A stretch of DNA of 20,337 bases from Chloroflexia bacterium (GCA_025927935.1 JAICKM010000024.1:1-20337), one strand, 5' to 3'; positions 1-6,924 are shown, counted from the stretch's first letter. Notes: generated by a model from the letters alone, not told the origin. Translations and numbers: made by a program.

Positions 1-557
1 ACAATCGCCAGGCGGCGGTGGTCGTGAGACATGGTGCCGCCATAGGCTTCGTTCTTGTGCTCATACAGCACCCGCGACGGCCCGACGCCCTCGTGGCGGT
101 AGATGCGGTAGCCCGTGGCGTCCGAGCCGTCGAACAACACGACCCCGCCGGCCAGGCCCTTCACCCAACCAATCGACAGGGGCGGCAGGCTCGTGTCCAC
201 GACCTCCGGCGCGCCGCCGGTAAACGGCAGCCGCACCAACCGGCCCGTCTCGCTGCCGCCCTCGTCGTCCAGGTAATAAACGGTCCGCCCGTCTTCGGCC
301 AGCCAGGCGAGATCGGCCTGGACGCCGCTGGGCTTCGTGGTAAGCTGGGTATGCGTATCGACGGCCTGATCCCAGGCGTAGATCTGCGCGACACCGGAGC
401 GGTCGGAGCCATACAATATGCGCTCGGGGGCCAGGCGCGCCCAATCGACAGCCCAGGTCTTCACGGCGGAGAAGCGCGCGGCCCAGGCCGGGCGGGGGCC
501 GAGATCGGACGGAGCAGGCTCCCCGGTGGGCGGGACAGCGACAGGGTTCGTATCCAT
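1..557 (-). CDS. S9 / prolyl-oligopeptidase-like peptidase, N-terminal part (runs off left edge)
   Basis: The gene begins at ATG 557 on the minus strand and stays open to base 1, giving 185 codons without a stop. A GGAGGAG ribosome site lies about six bases upstream. The visible protein has a short Pro-rich start, then beta-propeller-like blade sequence such as ILYGSDRSGVAQIYAWD, VYYLDDEGGSETGRLVRLPF and GYRIYRHEGVGPSRVLYEH. This is the pattern of the WD40/TolB-like propeller that precedes the alpha/beta-hydrolase domain in S9 peptidases. The catalytic Ser-Asp-His part would lie beyond the window, so the enzymatic role is inferred and a stand-alone TolB-like propeller is possible. No signal peptide is visible, which suggests a cytoplasmic protein. 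An in-frame-looking start at 561 belongs to another frame. Confidence 0.72.
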   Translation of the reverse strand, partial: MDTNPVAVPPTGEPAPSDLGPRPAWAARFSAVKTWAVDWARLAPERILYGSDRSGVAQIYAWDQAVDTHTQLTTKPSGVQADLAWLAEDGRTVYYLDDEGGSETGRLVRLPFTGGAPEVVDTSLPPLSIGWVKGLAGGVVLFDGSDATGYRIYRHEGVGPSRVLYEHKNEAYGGTMSHDHRRLAI

Positions 558-630
558 ACAATCTCCTCCAGGAGTGGGATTGCGGCCGGGTGGAATCGCG
601 GGTGCGGGCCGGGCACGGGTCGTTGGCCCC

Positions 631-639
631 ATTGTACCA
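631..639 (-). promoter_or_regulatory. Extended -10 promoter for the left-edge peptidase gene
   Basis: The minus strand reads TGGTACAAT, an extended -10 (TGn plus a TATAAT-like hexamer). It lies about 75 bases upstream of the peptidase start, and no good -35 is visible. It overlaps a plus-strand promoter candidate. Confidence 0.45.
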
Positions 640-661
640 TAGACCACGGCAGTGGTATAGT
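632..661 (+). promoter_or_regulatory. Candidate promoter for the lipoprotein gene
   Basis: TTGTAC (632-637), an 18-base spacer and TATAGT (656-661) with an upstream TG form an extended -10 promoter. It would give a leader of about 200 bases before the lipoprotein start. The rest of 558-872 holds no gene I can support. Confidence 0.4.
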
Positions 662-872
662 GAGTCCTACGGATGAGCGTGCCCGGTCTGGGTGCGTGAG
701 CGCGTGGACGGCGCGGGGCAGTCACAGCGGGCCGGGGGGCGGCGTTACCTACTACGGGCTTTCCTCGGTTGTTAGAGCGTGCGATCCGCTCGGCGGAACC
801 CACCGGCCCTGCCGAACGTCAAGACTCCAGACGATCCGAGAGATCGCGCACAGATCAAGGAAGGATAGCCTT

Positions 873-1598
873 ATGTTAAAATTACGCACAATGCGCGGCG
901 GGGCGGCGGTATTGCTGCTGGCGCTCGCCGTGCTGACGGCCTGCGGCGGTGCTGCCGTCGAGCCAACAGCTACCGTGCCGCCCATCGTGGTACCCACTGA
1001 GGCGCCTACTGCTACGGCTGCGGCGCGGGACCTCGCCACGGCCACTCCGGCGCCGACCGAAGCGCCCACCCTGGCACCCACGGCGGCGCCCCCGACGAAC
1101 ACGCCGCTGCCGCCCCCATCCACGGTGACGCCGCGCCCGCCGACCGCCGTGCCGCCGACAGCGGTGCCGACCAGCAAGCCCAAGCCGACCCGCGTGCCCG
1201 TGCCCCCAACGCCCGCGCCGCCCACCCGCACGCCGGTGCCCACGACTCCGGTCGCCCCGGCGGGTACCCTGGCCGTCGGAACCTGGGGCGGGCAACACAT
1301 CGCATTGGAAGTGACTAGTACAGGTGCGACGTATGATCTCGATTGCGCGCACGGCACCATCGACGGTCCGATTGCCCTGGATGCGGCGGGCCACTTTACG
1401 GCGCGCGGTACCTATGTGCAGGAGCACGGCGGCCCGACCCGCGCCGAGGAAACCCCCGACAGCCGATCCGTCACCTACACCGGCACGGTGCAAGGCGACC
1501 AGTTGAGCCTGGTGCTCACCGATGTAGCGAGCGGTACGGAACTGGGCAAGTTTACCCTGGGTCTGGGCGAGACCGGACGGGTCCTCAAGTGCCTGTAG
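873..1598 (+). CDS. Secreted lipoprotein with Thr/Pro-rich stalk and a conserved-looking C-terminal domain
   Basis: The chosen start is ATG 873, preceded by AAGGAAGG at 857-864; the frame is open much further upstream but without gene-like content. The 241-residue product has a positively charged start, a hydrophobic stretch (11-21) and a lipobox LTAC with the lipidated Cys at 24, so it should be anchored to the outside of the membrane. Residues about 27-130 are a Thr/Pro/Ala-rich low-complexity stalk, a feature common in Chloroflexota surface proteins. Residues about 131-241 form a compact domain (GTWGGQHIALEV, YDLDCAHGTID, GTYVQEHGGP) with two cysteines, C158 and C240, that could form a disulfide. 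I recall this domain only as a family of unknown function. The C-rich reverse strand produces long false frames here. Confidence 0.8.
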   Translation: MLKLRTMRGGAAVLLLALAVLTACGGAAVEPTATVPPIVVPTEAPTATAAARDLATATPAPTEAPTLAPTAAPPTNTPLPPPSTVTPRPPTAVPPTAVPTSKPKPTRVPVPPTPAPPTRTPVPTTPVAPAGTLAVGTWGGQHIALEVTSTGATYDLDCAHGTIDGPIALDAAGHFTARGTYVQEHGGPTRAEETPDSRSVTYTGTVQGDQLSLVLTDVASGTELGKFTLGLGETGRVLKCL

Positions 1599-1613
1599 TG
1601 GGGCGCATGGTGG

Positions 1614-1645
1614 GTCAGGCCGGTTGCAAACCGGCCCCTACAACT
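1614..1645. repeat. Palindromic intergenic repeat, copy 1
   Basis: The core GGCCGGTTGCAAACCGGCC is a hairpin followed by CCTACAA. It begins 15 bases after the lipoprotein stop and ends just before the patatin ribosome site. Related copies are at 5752-5791 and 6772-6815. It could act as a terminator or mRNA-stabilising hairpin between the two genes. Confidence 0.6.
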
Positions 1646-1671
1646 CGGCACTGGAGATGGGAGGGTCGCAC

Positions 1672-2640
1672 ATGGCAGGGCAGCGTCTCCTGGCAATCGA
1701 TGGGGGCGGCGTGCGCGGGATCATCCCGCTGTGCCAGTTGGTGGAACTGGAGCGGGTGACGGGTGCGCTTACAAAGGAGACTTTCACGTTTGTCGCGGGC
1801 ACATCGGTGGGAGCGATTATTGCGGGGGGCATCGCGGCGGGGATTCCCGCGACGGAACTACTGGATCGGTTCATCGCCATGGTGGGGGATGTCTTTACCC
1901 AGCGGCCGTGGAATCAGCTTGTCCGGCTTATCGCCGGCCATATGTATTCCACGCCGCACCTCAACAGCGTGCTGCGCACGGCGCTTGGTTCTGCCGAGGA
2001 CTGGACCATGAACGATTCGCCGATCAACCTGCTGGTCACGGCTGTGCGCGTTACCGATGGGCGACCCTGGTATTTTGTCAAGGATAATCAGCGGAACCGG
2101 CGCCGGACCGGACAATTGAGTCTTGCGGATTGTGTCACGGCCTCGGCATCCGCGCCGACCTATTTCGCGCCCTGGACGATCCCCAAGGATCCCGTGCTGA
2201 ACGCCGGGCACCACCCCATCGGCACGCTGGTCGATGGCGGGGTGAGCGTGACCGGCAACCCGGTCTACCAGGCGTGCGTGGAGGCGTTCGATTACACGGA
2301 AGGCTACAGGCCCGAGGAGACGATTGTCGTCTCGCTGGGCACCGGGTCCTTCCTGGATCGGCGCCCACCCACCTGGCTGGGCTCGTGGCTCTCGTGGCTG
2401 CTGGCCGAAATGCTGCGCTCGCCAAGCGAGCAGCAAACCGACATCGTGTGCCGCCACTTTCCGCAGACGCCCTGCTACCGGATCAATCCGCAATTGCCCG
2501 AAGATATCCCGTTGGACAAGACGGCGCAGCTTGACCTGTTACGCGATCTCGGCACGCAATTTGCCGCCAAGGTGGACTGGGCGGCGATCCTGGCCGGCGG
2601 TCCCAGCCCCTACGCCTGTCAGCGGCCCGGCAGCCGGTGA
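1672..2640 (+). CDS. Patatin-like phospholipase / acyl hydrolase
   Basis: This is a 322-residue serine acyl hydrolase of the patatin family, expected to cleave ester bonds of membrane lipids. The oxyanion-hole motif DGGGVRG is at residues 10-16. The nucleophile elbow GTSVG is at 43-47 with Ser45, and the DGG motif is at 188-190 with Asp188, so the Ser-Asp dyad is complete. ATG 1672 is preferred because GGGAGGG sits six bases upstream and the oxyanion-hole strand begins right after it; ATGs at 1624 and 1657 are in frame but less well placed. There is no signal peptide or membrane segment, so it is probably cytoplasmic. It follows the lipoprotein gene on the same strand, separated by a palindromic repeat, and converges with the next gene. 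No nucleotide-cyclase or other defence partner is adjacent, so a housekeeping lipid role is more likely. Confidence 0.9.
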   Translation: MAGQRLLAIDGGGVRGIIPLCQLVELERVTGALTKETFTFVAGTSVGAIIAGGIAAGIPATELLDRFIAMVGDVFTQRPWNQLVRLIAGHMYSTPHLNSVLRTALGSAEDWTMNDSPINLLVTAVRVTDGRPWYFVKDNQRNRRRTGQLSLADCVTASASAPTYFAPWTIPKDPVLNAGHHPIGTLVDGGVSVTGNPVYQACVEAFDYTEGYRPEETIVVSLGTGSFLDRRPPTWLGSWLSWLLAEMLRSPSEQQTDIVCRHFPQTPCYRINPQLPEDIPLDKTAQLDLLRDLGTQFAAKVDWAAILAGGPSPYACQRPGSR

Positions 2641-2686
2641 GCGCAGGACCCCCGCGACGATCATTCCACCCCGGCGCTCTGGCCCA

Positions 2687-3169
2687 CTAACGAAGCAACA
2701 GCACATCGCACGGGGCGTGGTCGAGGACGAAGCGGGCGACGTGGCCCACGCTGGGCGGGCCGCTGGCCGGGCGCGGGCCGCCCTGGTAGCGGGCGCCCAC
2801 CACCAGCAGATCGCTCCCGACCTCGGCGGCGGCGCGGATGATCTCCTGTTCGGGCCGGCCACGGGCCAGGCGCGTATCTACCGTGGCGCCGGGCCGCCCG
2901 GCGAGCAGATGGGCACGCGCCTCAGCGATCACCTCCTGGGCCGTCTGGTCCTCGACTGTCTGCATCTGGGCCAGGCGGTCGGGCGGCAAGCGCCCGCGGA
3001 AGAGCGCCTGGCGCATGTAGCCGAGTTCCTCGGCGGGGCGCGTGTCGATCACGTAGAACAGCAGGAAGCGCCAGGCGGGACCCGGCAGGCGGCGCAAGGC
3101 GCGGTCGAGAAATTCCTCCGTGTCCAGCCCGCTCAGGCAGAGCAGGGCCAGTTCCGTTTCCCCGGTCAT
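2687..3169 (-). CDS. Universal stress protein (UspA) family, atypical nucleotide loop
   Basis: This 160-residue single-domain UspA-like protein starts at ATG 3169, with AAAGGAGG seven bases upstream. The C-terminal half is typical: RGRPEQEIIRAAAEVGSDLLVVGARYQ in shape, then SVGHVARFVLDHAPCDVLLLR at the end. The usual ATP-binding pattern G-2x-G-9x-G-(S/T) is not cleanly present. After VVGA the loop is enlarged and Pro/Gly-rich (GGPRPASGPPS), so nucleotide binding is uncertain. It is the last gene of the minus-strand operon, 31 bases downstream of the ArsB-like permease gene, and converges with the patatin gene. Its stress-related or regulatory role is inferred from the family only. Confidence 0.85.
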   Translation of the reverse strand: MTGETELALLCLSGLDTEEFLDRALRRLPGPAWRFLLFYVIDTRPAEELGYMRQALFRGRLPPDRLAQMQTVEDQTAQEVIAEARAHLLAGRPGATVDTRLARGRPEQEIIRAAAEVGSDLLVVGARYQGGPRPASGPPSVGHVARFVLDHAPCDVLLLR

Positions 3170-3200
3170 GGGGCAGCCTCCTTTCCGGCGGCGAACCGGC

Positions 3201-4478
3201 TCAGCGCACAGCCAGCCAGATGGTGAGCGCGCCGATCAGTAACAACAGCGGCGTCACAGTAATACCCAGGCGGAAGTAGTCCCACGACGAGACCTCCAGC
3301 CCCTTGCGCCGCAAGATCAACAGCCAGAGCATGGTTGCCAGCGAGCCGACGGTGGTAATGTTGGGACCCAGATCGGCGCCCAGGATGCCGGCGTAGACCA
3401 GAGCGTCGCGCACGGGACCCGGCGGGCCGCCCGTGCCGATGGCCGAGACCAACACGAGGGCCATGGGCACATTGTTGATCATATTCGCGCCGATGGCCGT
3501 GCCCACGGCGGTGAGGGCGGTCGCCACGGCGGGGTTGCCGCCGGCCAGGGCCAGCAGGCTATGGCCGGACGCCGTGGTCAGGCCCAGGTTTTCGATGCCG
3601 CGCACGACGATCAGCATCCCGGCGATGAAGCCGAAGATGGGCCAGGCAATCTCGCGCGCCCAGTGGCGCGGCGTCCACTGCCCGTAAAGCCGGGCGCCCG
3701 CCAGCAGCAGGGCGGCCCCGCCCAACGCCACCAGCGACAGCGGCCACTGTTCCCACCCGGCCACCACATAGGCTGCGCCGATCACGGCCAGCGTCGCCAG
3801 GCTGAAGCGCAGCAGATCGGGATGCCCCGGAGGCGCGTCTTCGAGGTGACGCGGATCAAAGGACCCGCTAATGGCGCGCCGGAAGATGATCAGGAACAGC
3901 CCGATATTCGCCAGGATGACCAGCACGGCGGCGGGCAGTAAATGGCCGAGATACGTGCCCAGGTCGCGCGGGAAGGCTTGTAGCACGATGATGTTGATCG
4001 GGTTGCTGACCGGCAGGACGAACGAGGCGGTGTCGGCGATAAAAGTGCAGGCGAACATGTAGGGCAGGGCGGGCAGGCGCAGGCGCGTAACGAGCGTGTA
4101 GACCAGCGGCGTGAGGATCAGGGCGGTGGCATCGTTGGAGAGGAACACGGTGATCAGCACGCCGACCAGGAACACATTGATAAACAGGCGGCGCGCGCTG
4201 CCCCGCGCCGTGCGCGCCGCGATCCCGGCCAGCCAGCCGAAGACACCCGCGCTGTCGGCCAGGGCGGCAATCGCCATCAGGCCCAGGAAGAAGCCGAAGA
4301 CGTTGAGGTTGGCGACGAGCAGAGCGCCCGTCTCACCCAACGAGACCAGGCCGAGCAGCAGCATGGCCGCGGCCCCGCCGAGCGCGGCCCAGGCTTCGGA
4401 CAGGCCGCGGGGCCGGGCCATGATAAGCACCAGCGTGACCACGAAGATGATCACGCCGGCGATGAAGGCCGCAGTCAT
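3201..4478 (-). CDS. arsB: ArsB/NhaD-type anion or arsenite permease
   Basis: This is a 425-residue membrane protein with roughly 11-12 hydrophobic segments, of the ArsB/ion-transporter superfamily. Diagnostic segments are FLSNDATALILTPLVYTL, FIADTASFVLPVSNPINII, GANMINNVPMALVLV and GADLGPNITTVGSLATMLW. They match the repeated SND and GxNxxNN/GPN motifs of arsenite efflux pumps. ATG 4478 is preferred because GGAAG lies five bases upstream; a GTG at 4484 is the alternative. The gene starts 15 bases after the adenosyltransferase stop and precedes the Usp gene, so the three probably share an mRNA. No arsR, arsC or arsA is nearby. Arsenite is therefore only the most likely substrate; other oxyanions or organic anions are possible. 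Confidence 0.85.
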   Translation of the reverse strand: MTAAFIAGVIIFVVTLVLIMARPRGLSEAWAALGGAAAMLLLGLVSLGETGALLVANLNVFGFFLGLMAIAALADSAGVFGWLAGIAARTARGSARRLFINVFLVGVLITVFLSNDATALILTPLVYTLVTRLRLPALPYMFACTFIADTASFVLPVSNPINIIVLQAFPRDLGTYLGHLLPAAVLVILANIGLFLIIFRRAISGSFDPRHLEDAPPGHPDLLRFSLATLAVIGAAYVVAGWEQWPLSLVALGGAALLLAGARLYGQWTPRHWAREIAWPIFGFIAGMLIVVRGIENLGLTTASGHSLLALAGGNPAVATALTAVGTAIGANMINNVPMALVLVSAIGTGGPPGPVRDALVYAGILGADLGPNITTVGSLATMLWLLILRRKGLEVSSWDYFRLGITVTPLLLLIGALTIWLAVR

Positions 4479-4493
4479 GGGCACTTCCGGCGG

Positions 4494-5078
4494 TTAGCGC
4501 CTGGCGATGTCGTAGGGAATGCCGGAGACGGCCTCTTCATAGCGGGCCAGGACAAACAACAGGGACGAGCAGCGGTTGAGATAGCGGAGCACCTGCCCGG
4601 CGGGCATTACCCCGGTGCTGCTCAGGTGAACCGTCGACCGCTCGGCGCGGCGCACCACGGTCCTCGCCACGTCGAGCGCCGCGGAGCCGGCGCTGGCCCC
4701 CGGCAGGATAAACTGGCGGGGCATCTCGACTTCGTCTTCCAGCCCGGCGATGGTCGTCTCCAGCCAGGTCACCTGCTCGGCGGTGATGCGGTAGGGCAGC
4801 TTACCCACCTGGGCGGGCGGCGAGGCGATCTCGGCCATCATCAGGTAGAGATCGTGCTGCACCTGGCGGATAATCTCTTTCACGCGGGGCTGCTGGGCCA
4901 GCGCGCGCGCCAGGCCGAGCGCGCTGCTGGCCTCGTCAAGTTCGCCGTAGCTCTGCACGCGCAGATCGTATTTCGGCACCCGGTCCGGGCCGAGCAGATC
5001 GGTATAGCCCTCGTCGCCGGAGCCAAGTTTCGGCCCCAGGCGGGCGCGTTTCTCCCGAGCGCCGGTATCGTCGCTCAC
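4494..5078 (-). CDS. pduO: Cob(I)alamin adenosyltransferase, PduO type
   Basis: This protein transfers the adenosyl group of ATP to cob(I)alamin, making coenzyme B12, the last step of cobalamin activation. The 194-residue sequence carries the N-terminal ATP-loop region LGSGDEGYTDLLGPDRVPK (about 18-36), the VQSYGELDEASSALGLA helix (41-57) and the C-terminal VVRRAERSTVHL arginine motif, then LNRCSSLLFVLARY. The start is GTG 5078, with GGGAGG eight bases upstream. A TTG at 5162 in the same frame is rejected because it is part of the promoter -35. It is the first gene of an operon with the ArsB-like and Usp genes. The usual family start (KIYTKTGDDG) is modified to RLGPKLGSGDEG. Confidence 0.9.
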   Translation of the reverse strand: MSDDTGAREKRARLGPKLGSGDEGYTDLLGPDRVPKYDLRVQSYGELDEASSALGLARALAQQPRVKEIIRQVQHDLYLMMAEIASPPAQVGKLPYRITAEQVTWLETTIAGLEDEVEMPRQFILPGASAGSAALDVARTVVRRAERSTVHLSSTGVMPAGQVLRYLNRCSSLLFVLARYEEAVSGIPYDIARR

Positions 5079-5133
5079 AGTATATGCCTCCCTGCCAAAG
5101 TATACTCCCCGGCTCGCATTTTCCGTGCCCCCC

Positions 5134-5162
5134 AAAGTACCATGCAAGCAGGGCACTGTCAA
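5134..5162 (-). promoter_or_regulatory. Sigma70-type promoter of the pduO-arsB-usp operon
   Basis: On the minus strand, TTGACA (5162-5157), a 17-base spacer and TACTTT (5139-5134) give a perfect -35 with a weak -10. Transcription would start near 5127, about 50 bases before the GTG start. Confidence 0.6.
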
Positions 5163-5203
5163 GGCCGGCAGCAGAAAGGTATTCCCGGCGCCGCGGAGTG
5201 GGA

Positions 5204-5225
5204 GGCCGCGCGCCGCGGCGCGGCC
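5204..5225 (-). terminator. GC-rich hairpin after mscL
   Basis: GGCCGCGC (5204-5211) and GCGCGGCC (5218-5225) form a perfect 8-bp stem with a 6-base loop, ten bases beyond the mscL stop. There is no T-run, so it is a terminator-like or 3'-protecting hairpin. Confidence 0.45.
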
Positions 5226-5234
5226 CCTGCCGGC

Positions 5235-5723
5235 TTAGCGCGCCGGCAGCGCGGTCCGCGCCCCTTCGGTCAAGTCCGAGGTGCAGTACGGGCAGCGCGT
5301 GGCCTTCAACGGCACGTCGGAGATGCAATACGGGCAGACTTTCGTCGTGACCTCGGGCGTCGAAATCTTGGTTTGCGGCGTGAGCCGCGTGAGCGCGCGC
5401 ACGATAAAGTAGATCACCACCCCGATGATCAGGAAGGTAATCACGGCGTTGATGAACAGTCCGTAGTTGATCGTCGCGGCACCCGCAGCCTTGGCCGCGG
5501 CTACACTGGGGTAGGATGTGCCGGAGAGATTAATGAACAAGCTGGAGAAATCGACCCCGCCGAGCAACAGGCCAATGGGCGGCATAATGATGTCGTTGAC
5601 CAACGACGTGACGACCGCCCCAAAGGCGGCACCGATGATGACCGCTGTCGCCAGGTCGACGACATTGCCCTGCATCAAGAATTCGCGTAGCGATTTTGGC
5701 TTCTCACCCTCAGCTTCAGCCAT
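5235..5723 (-). CDS. mscL: Large-conductance mechanosensitive channel MscL with C-terminal zinc-ribbon-like tail
   Basis: This is a pressure-relief channel of the inner membrane. The 162-residue protein starts at ATG 5723 behind AAGGAGGT. It has the MscL N-terminal helix LREFLMQGNVVDLATAVIIGAAFG (12-35), TM1 (about 24-46), the NDIIMPPIGLLLGGVDF segment (43-59) and TM2 (about 86-110). The final 40 residues replace the usual charged helical bundle with two CxxC pairs, C130/C133 and C144/C147 (VCPYCISDVP, RCPYCTSDL), a likely zinc-binding knuckle. Similar cysteine tails occur in some other bacterial MscL proteins as I recall. The longer frame upstream encodes only the intergenic repeat. Confidence 0.93.
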   Translation of the reverse strand: MAEAEGEKPKSLREFLMQGNVVDLATAVIIGAAFGAVVTSLVNDIIMPPIGLLLGGVDFSSLFINLSGTSYPSVAAAKAAGAATINYGLFINAVITFLIIGVVIYFIVRALTRLTPQTKISTPEVTTKVCPYCISDVPLKATRCPYCTSDLTEGARTALPAR

Positions 5724-5751
5724 AATAGACCTCCTTGATAATCTCGTGTGT

Positions 5752-5791
5752 GACCGGGCCGGTTTGAAACCGGCTCCTTCAGAATTGTAGT
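5752..5791. repeat. Palindromic intergenic repeat, copy 2
   Basis: The core GGGCCGGTTTGAAACCGGC is followed by TCCTTCAGAATTGTAGTGG. The palindrome is perfect across GCCGGTTTGAAACCGGC apart from its centre. It lies between mscL and the DUF4332 gene, and its tail resembles that of copy 3. Confidence 0.65.
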
Positions 5792-5849
5792 GGCCCGACC
5801 GGACGCGCGTCCCTGGCGGGAAGGCACGTCCGATCAAGCGGTTGTACTC

Positions 5850-6248
5850 TTATTGGGCGGACAACTGGGCCGCCTCGCGGATCCAGTCCTCGACCTGGGC
5901 TACCGTGGGCGCATGATGGGTGATATGTTTCTCGTCATTGGTGGCCTTGAGCTTGGTCTGGAGGTTGGCGGCCACGCGATGTTGTAGTTCCTTGCACGAA
6001 TCGACGCCGCATTCCTCAAGCAGGTTCGCCATCTCGGTGCCCACACCTTTGAGACGCATCAGGTCGGCCCGGTTCACCCATTCGGTCAGCTCCGAGGGGC
6101 TGACGCCAAGCTGTTTCGCCAGCGCGCTGCGCTGCGGCGGGGTCGCGGTCTGCGCCAGCAGATCTTCAACGGTCGCAATGTTAGCCTCGCCCATTTTCGC
6201 CTGCATCTCCGCGCTTAGTCCTTTGATTTCCGCGATTTTATGTGCCAT
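5850..6248 (-). CDS. DUF4332 domain protein (helix-hairpin-helix)
   Basis: This 132-residue soluble helical protein starts at ATG 6248, with AAGGAA eight bases upstream. It resembles DUF4332 proteins: a first hairpin (IKGLSAEMQAKMGEANIATVEDLLAQ), the segment LAKQLGVSPSELTEWVNRADLMRLKGVG, then MANLLEECGVDSCKELQHR. The KGVG turn at 67-70 and the IKGL turn near 8-11 look like helix-hairpin-helix turns of the kind that bind DNA non-specifically, but no partner or activity is known to me. C80 and C85 are close together. A 12-bp palindrome sits just upstream of its ribosome site. Gaps of about 100 bases on both sides mean it may be its own transcription unit. Confidence 0.85.
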   Translation of the reverse strand: MAHKIAEIKGLSAEMQAKMGEANIATVEDLLAQTATPPQRSALAKQLGVSPSELTEWVNRADLMRLKGVGTEMANLLEECGVDSCKELQHRVAANLQTKLKATNDEKHITHHAPTVAQVEDWIREAAQLSAQ

Positions 6249-6266
6249 CGCTCAGATTCCTTTCTC

Positions 6267-6278
6267 TACCGTACGGTA
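6267..6278. promoter_or_regulatory. 12-bp perfect palindrome upstream of the DUF4332 gene
   Basis: TACCGTACGGTA is a perfect palindrome located 19 bases before the DUF4332 start, next to the ribosome site. It could be an operator for a dimeric repressor; this is inference. Confidence 0.3.
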
Positions 6279-6348
6279 TGGTGTGTCATCCGGCCAGGTA
6301 GGGTGGTGGTTGTTCTGCCTGACCGGTCCACGAACGGGCCGCGAACGG

Positions 6349-6573
6349 CTATTCCAACGGCTTTCCGAACATGCCCCCGATGCCGCCCAGGGCTTGCTCG
6401 GCCTGCTGGGCAATGTTCGCCCCGCCCGCCCCGCCAAGCAGGCCGTCGATCTGGCCGGCGAGCGGAGCCGGAAGCCGGCTCTTTAAATAGTTGACGACGG
6501 TATCCACGGCCTGCTGCGCCTGGTCGTGGGTAATACCGGTGCGGTCCGTAATCTGGTTGATCAATTGGTCCAT
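6349..6573 (-). CDS. Small helical protein of unknown function (74 aa)
   Basis: This is a 74-residue protein from ATG 6573. Residues 1-40 (MDQLINQITDRTGITHDQAQQAV then VVNYLKSRLPAPLAGQI) form amphipathic helices. The rest is Gly/Ala-rich (LLGGAGGANIAQQAEQALGGIGGMFGK). This layout, an N-terminal 'TGI..EQA..AV..V..FLK..LP' repeat-like helix pair, is shared with small DUF2267/DUF2780-like proteins. I recognise the type but cannot assign a function. The ribosome site is weak: GGAAAGG lies about 11 bases upstream. The next gene on the same strand, encoding the DUF4332 protein, starts 100 bases downstream. Confidence 0.7.
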   Translation of the reverse strand: MDQLINQITDRTGITHDQAQQAVDTVVNYLKSRLPAPLAGQIDGLLGGAGGANIAQQAEQALGGIGGMFGKPLE

Positions 6574-6631
6574 GATGCTAGTCGCCTTTCCGCTGCGAAC
6601 GGGGCAGTCGCCTGCCCACCATGTGTAAGTC

Positions 6632-6658
6632 GATCCCGCATGATAGGACGGCGGGATC
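6632..6658. repeat. Inverted repeat GATCCCGC/GCGGGATC
   Basis: A perfect 8-bp inverted repeat with an 11-base loop, upstream of the 74-aa gene. It could be an operator or an mRNA leader hairpin, since it would be transcribed from the upstream extended -10. Confidence 0.4.
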
Positions 6659-6771
6659 TCGACAAAGTCACATCCCGATTCGCCGCCTCTTCACGGTGGC
6701 GCGCAGCGCATGAAAGCACGGCGGCGGGGCAGAACTCTGCGTGGGGAACTATATGTGTAGACACAGACGGA

Positions 6772-6815
6772 TAGCCGGGGCGGTTTCCAACCGACTCCTA
6801 CATGCAATAGTATAG
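6772..6815. repeat. Palindromic intergenic repeat, copy 3 (degenerate)
   Basis: GCCGGGGCGGTTTCCAACCG then ACTCCTACATGCAATAG, then TATAGTGGCC. It shares the GGTT..AACCG core and the CTCCT(A/T)CA tail with copies 1 and 2, and the (G/A)TAGTGGCC end with copy 2. Confidence 0.5.
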
Positions 6816-6924
6816 TGGCCGCTTTTTAGCTGCATTCCAGTCGGCGGCACAGATAAGAGAGGGGACAACGTGGCATGGACGTGGGAACGAGAGTAGCAAC
6901 CTCATCTGTCACCTGATCGCCCAC

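Noticed and set aside
1672..2640. Patatin gene as a CBASS (CapV-type) defence effector
   Set aside because: No cyclic-oligonucleotide synthase, Cap2/Cap3 or other defence gene is adjacent; the neighbours are a lipoprotein and a Usp gene.
4626..5690. A 354-codon plus-strand open frame
   Set aside because: It crosses the pduO gene, its promoter and mscL antisense; its Arg/Gln/Ala-rich sequence is not protein-like.
6561..6764. 67-codon minus-strand frame before the 74-aa gene
   Set aside because: Arg/Ala-rich with no family match, no ribosome site and a 13-base overlap with the better gene.
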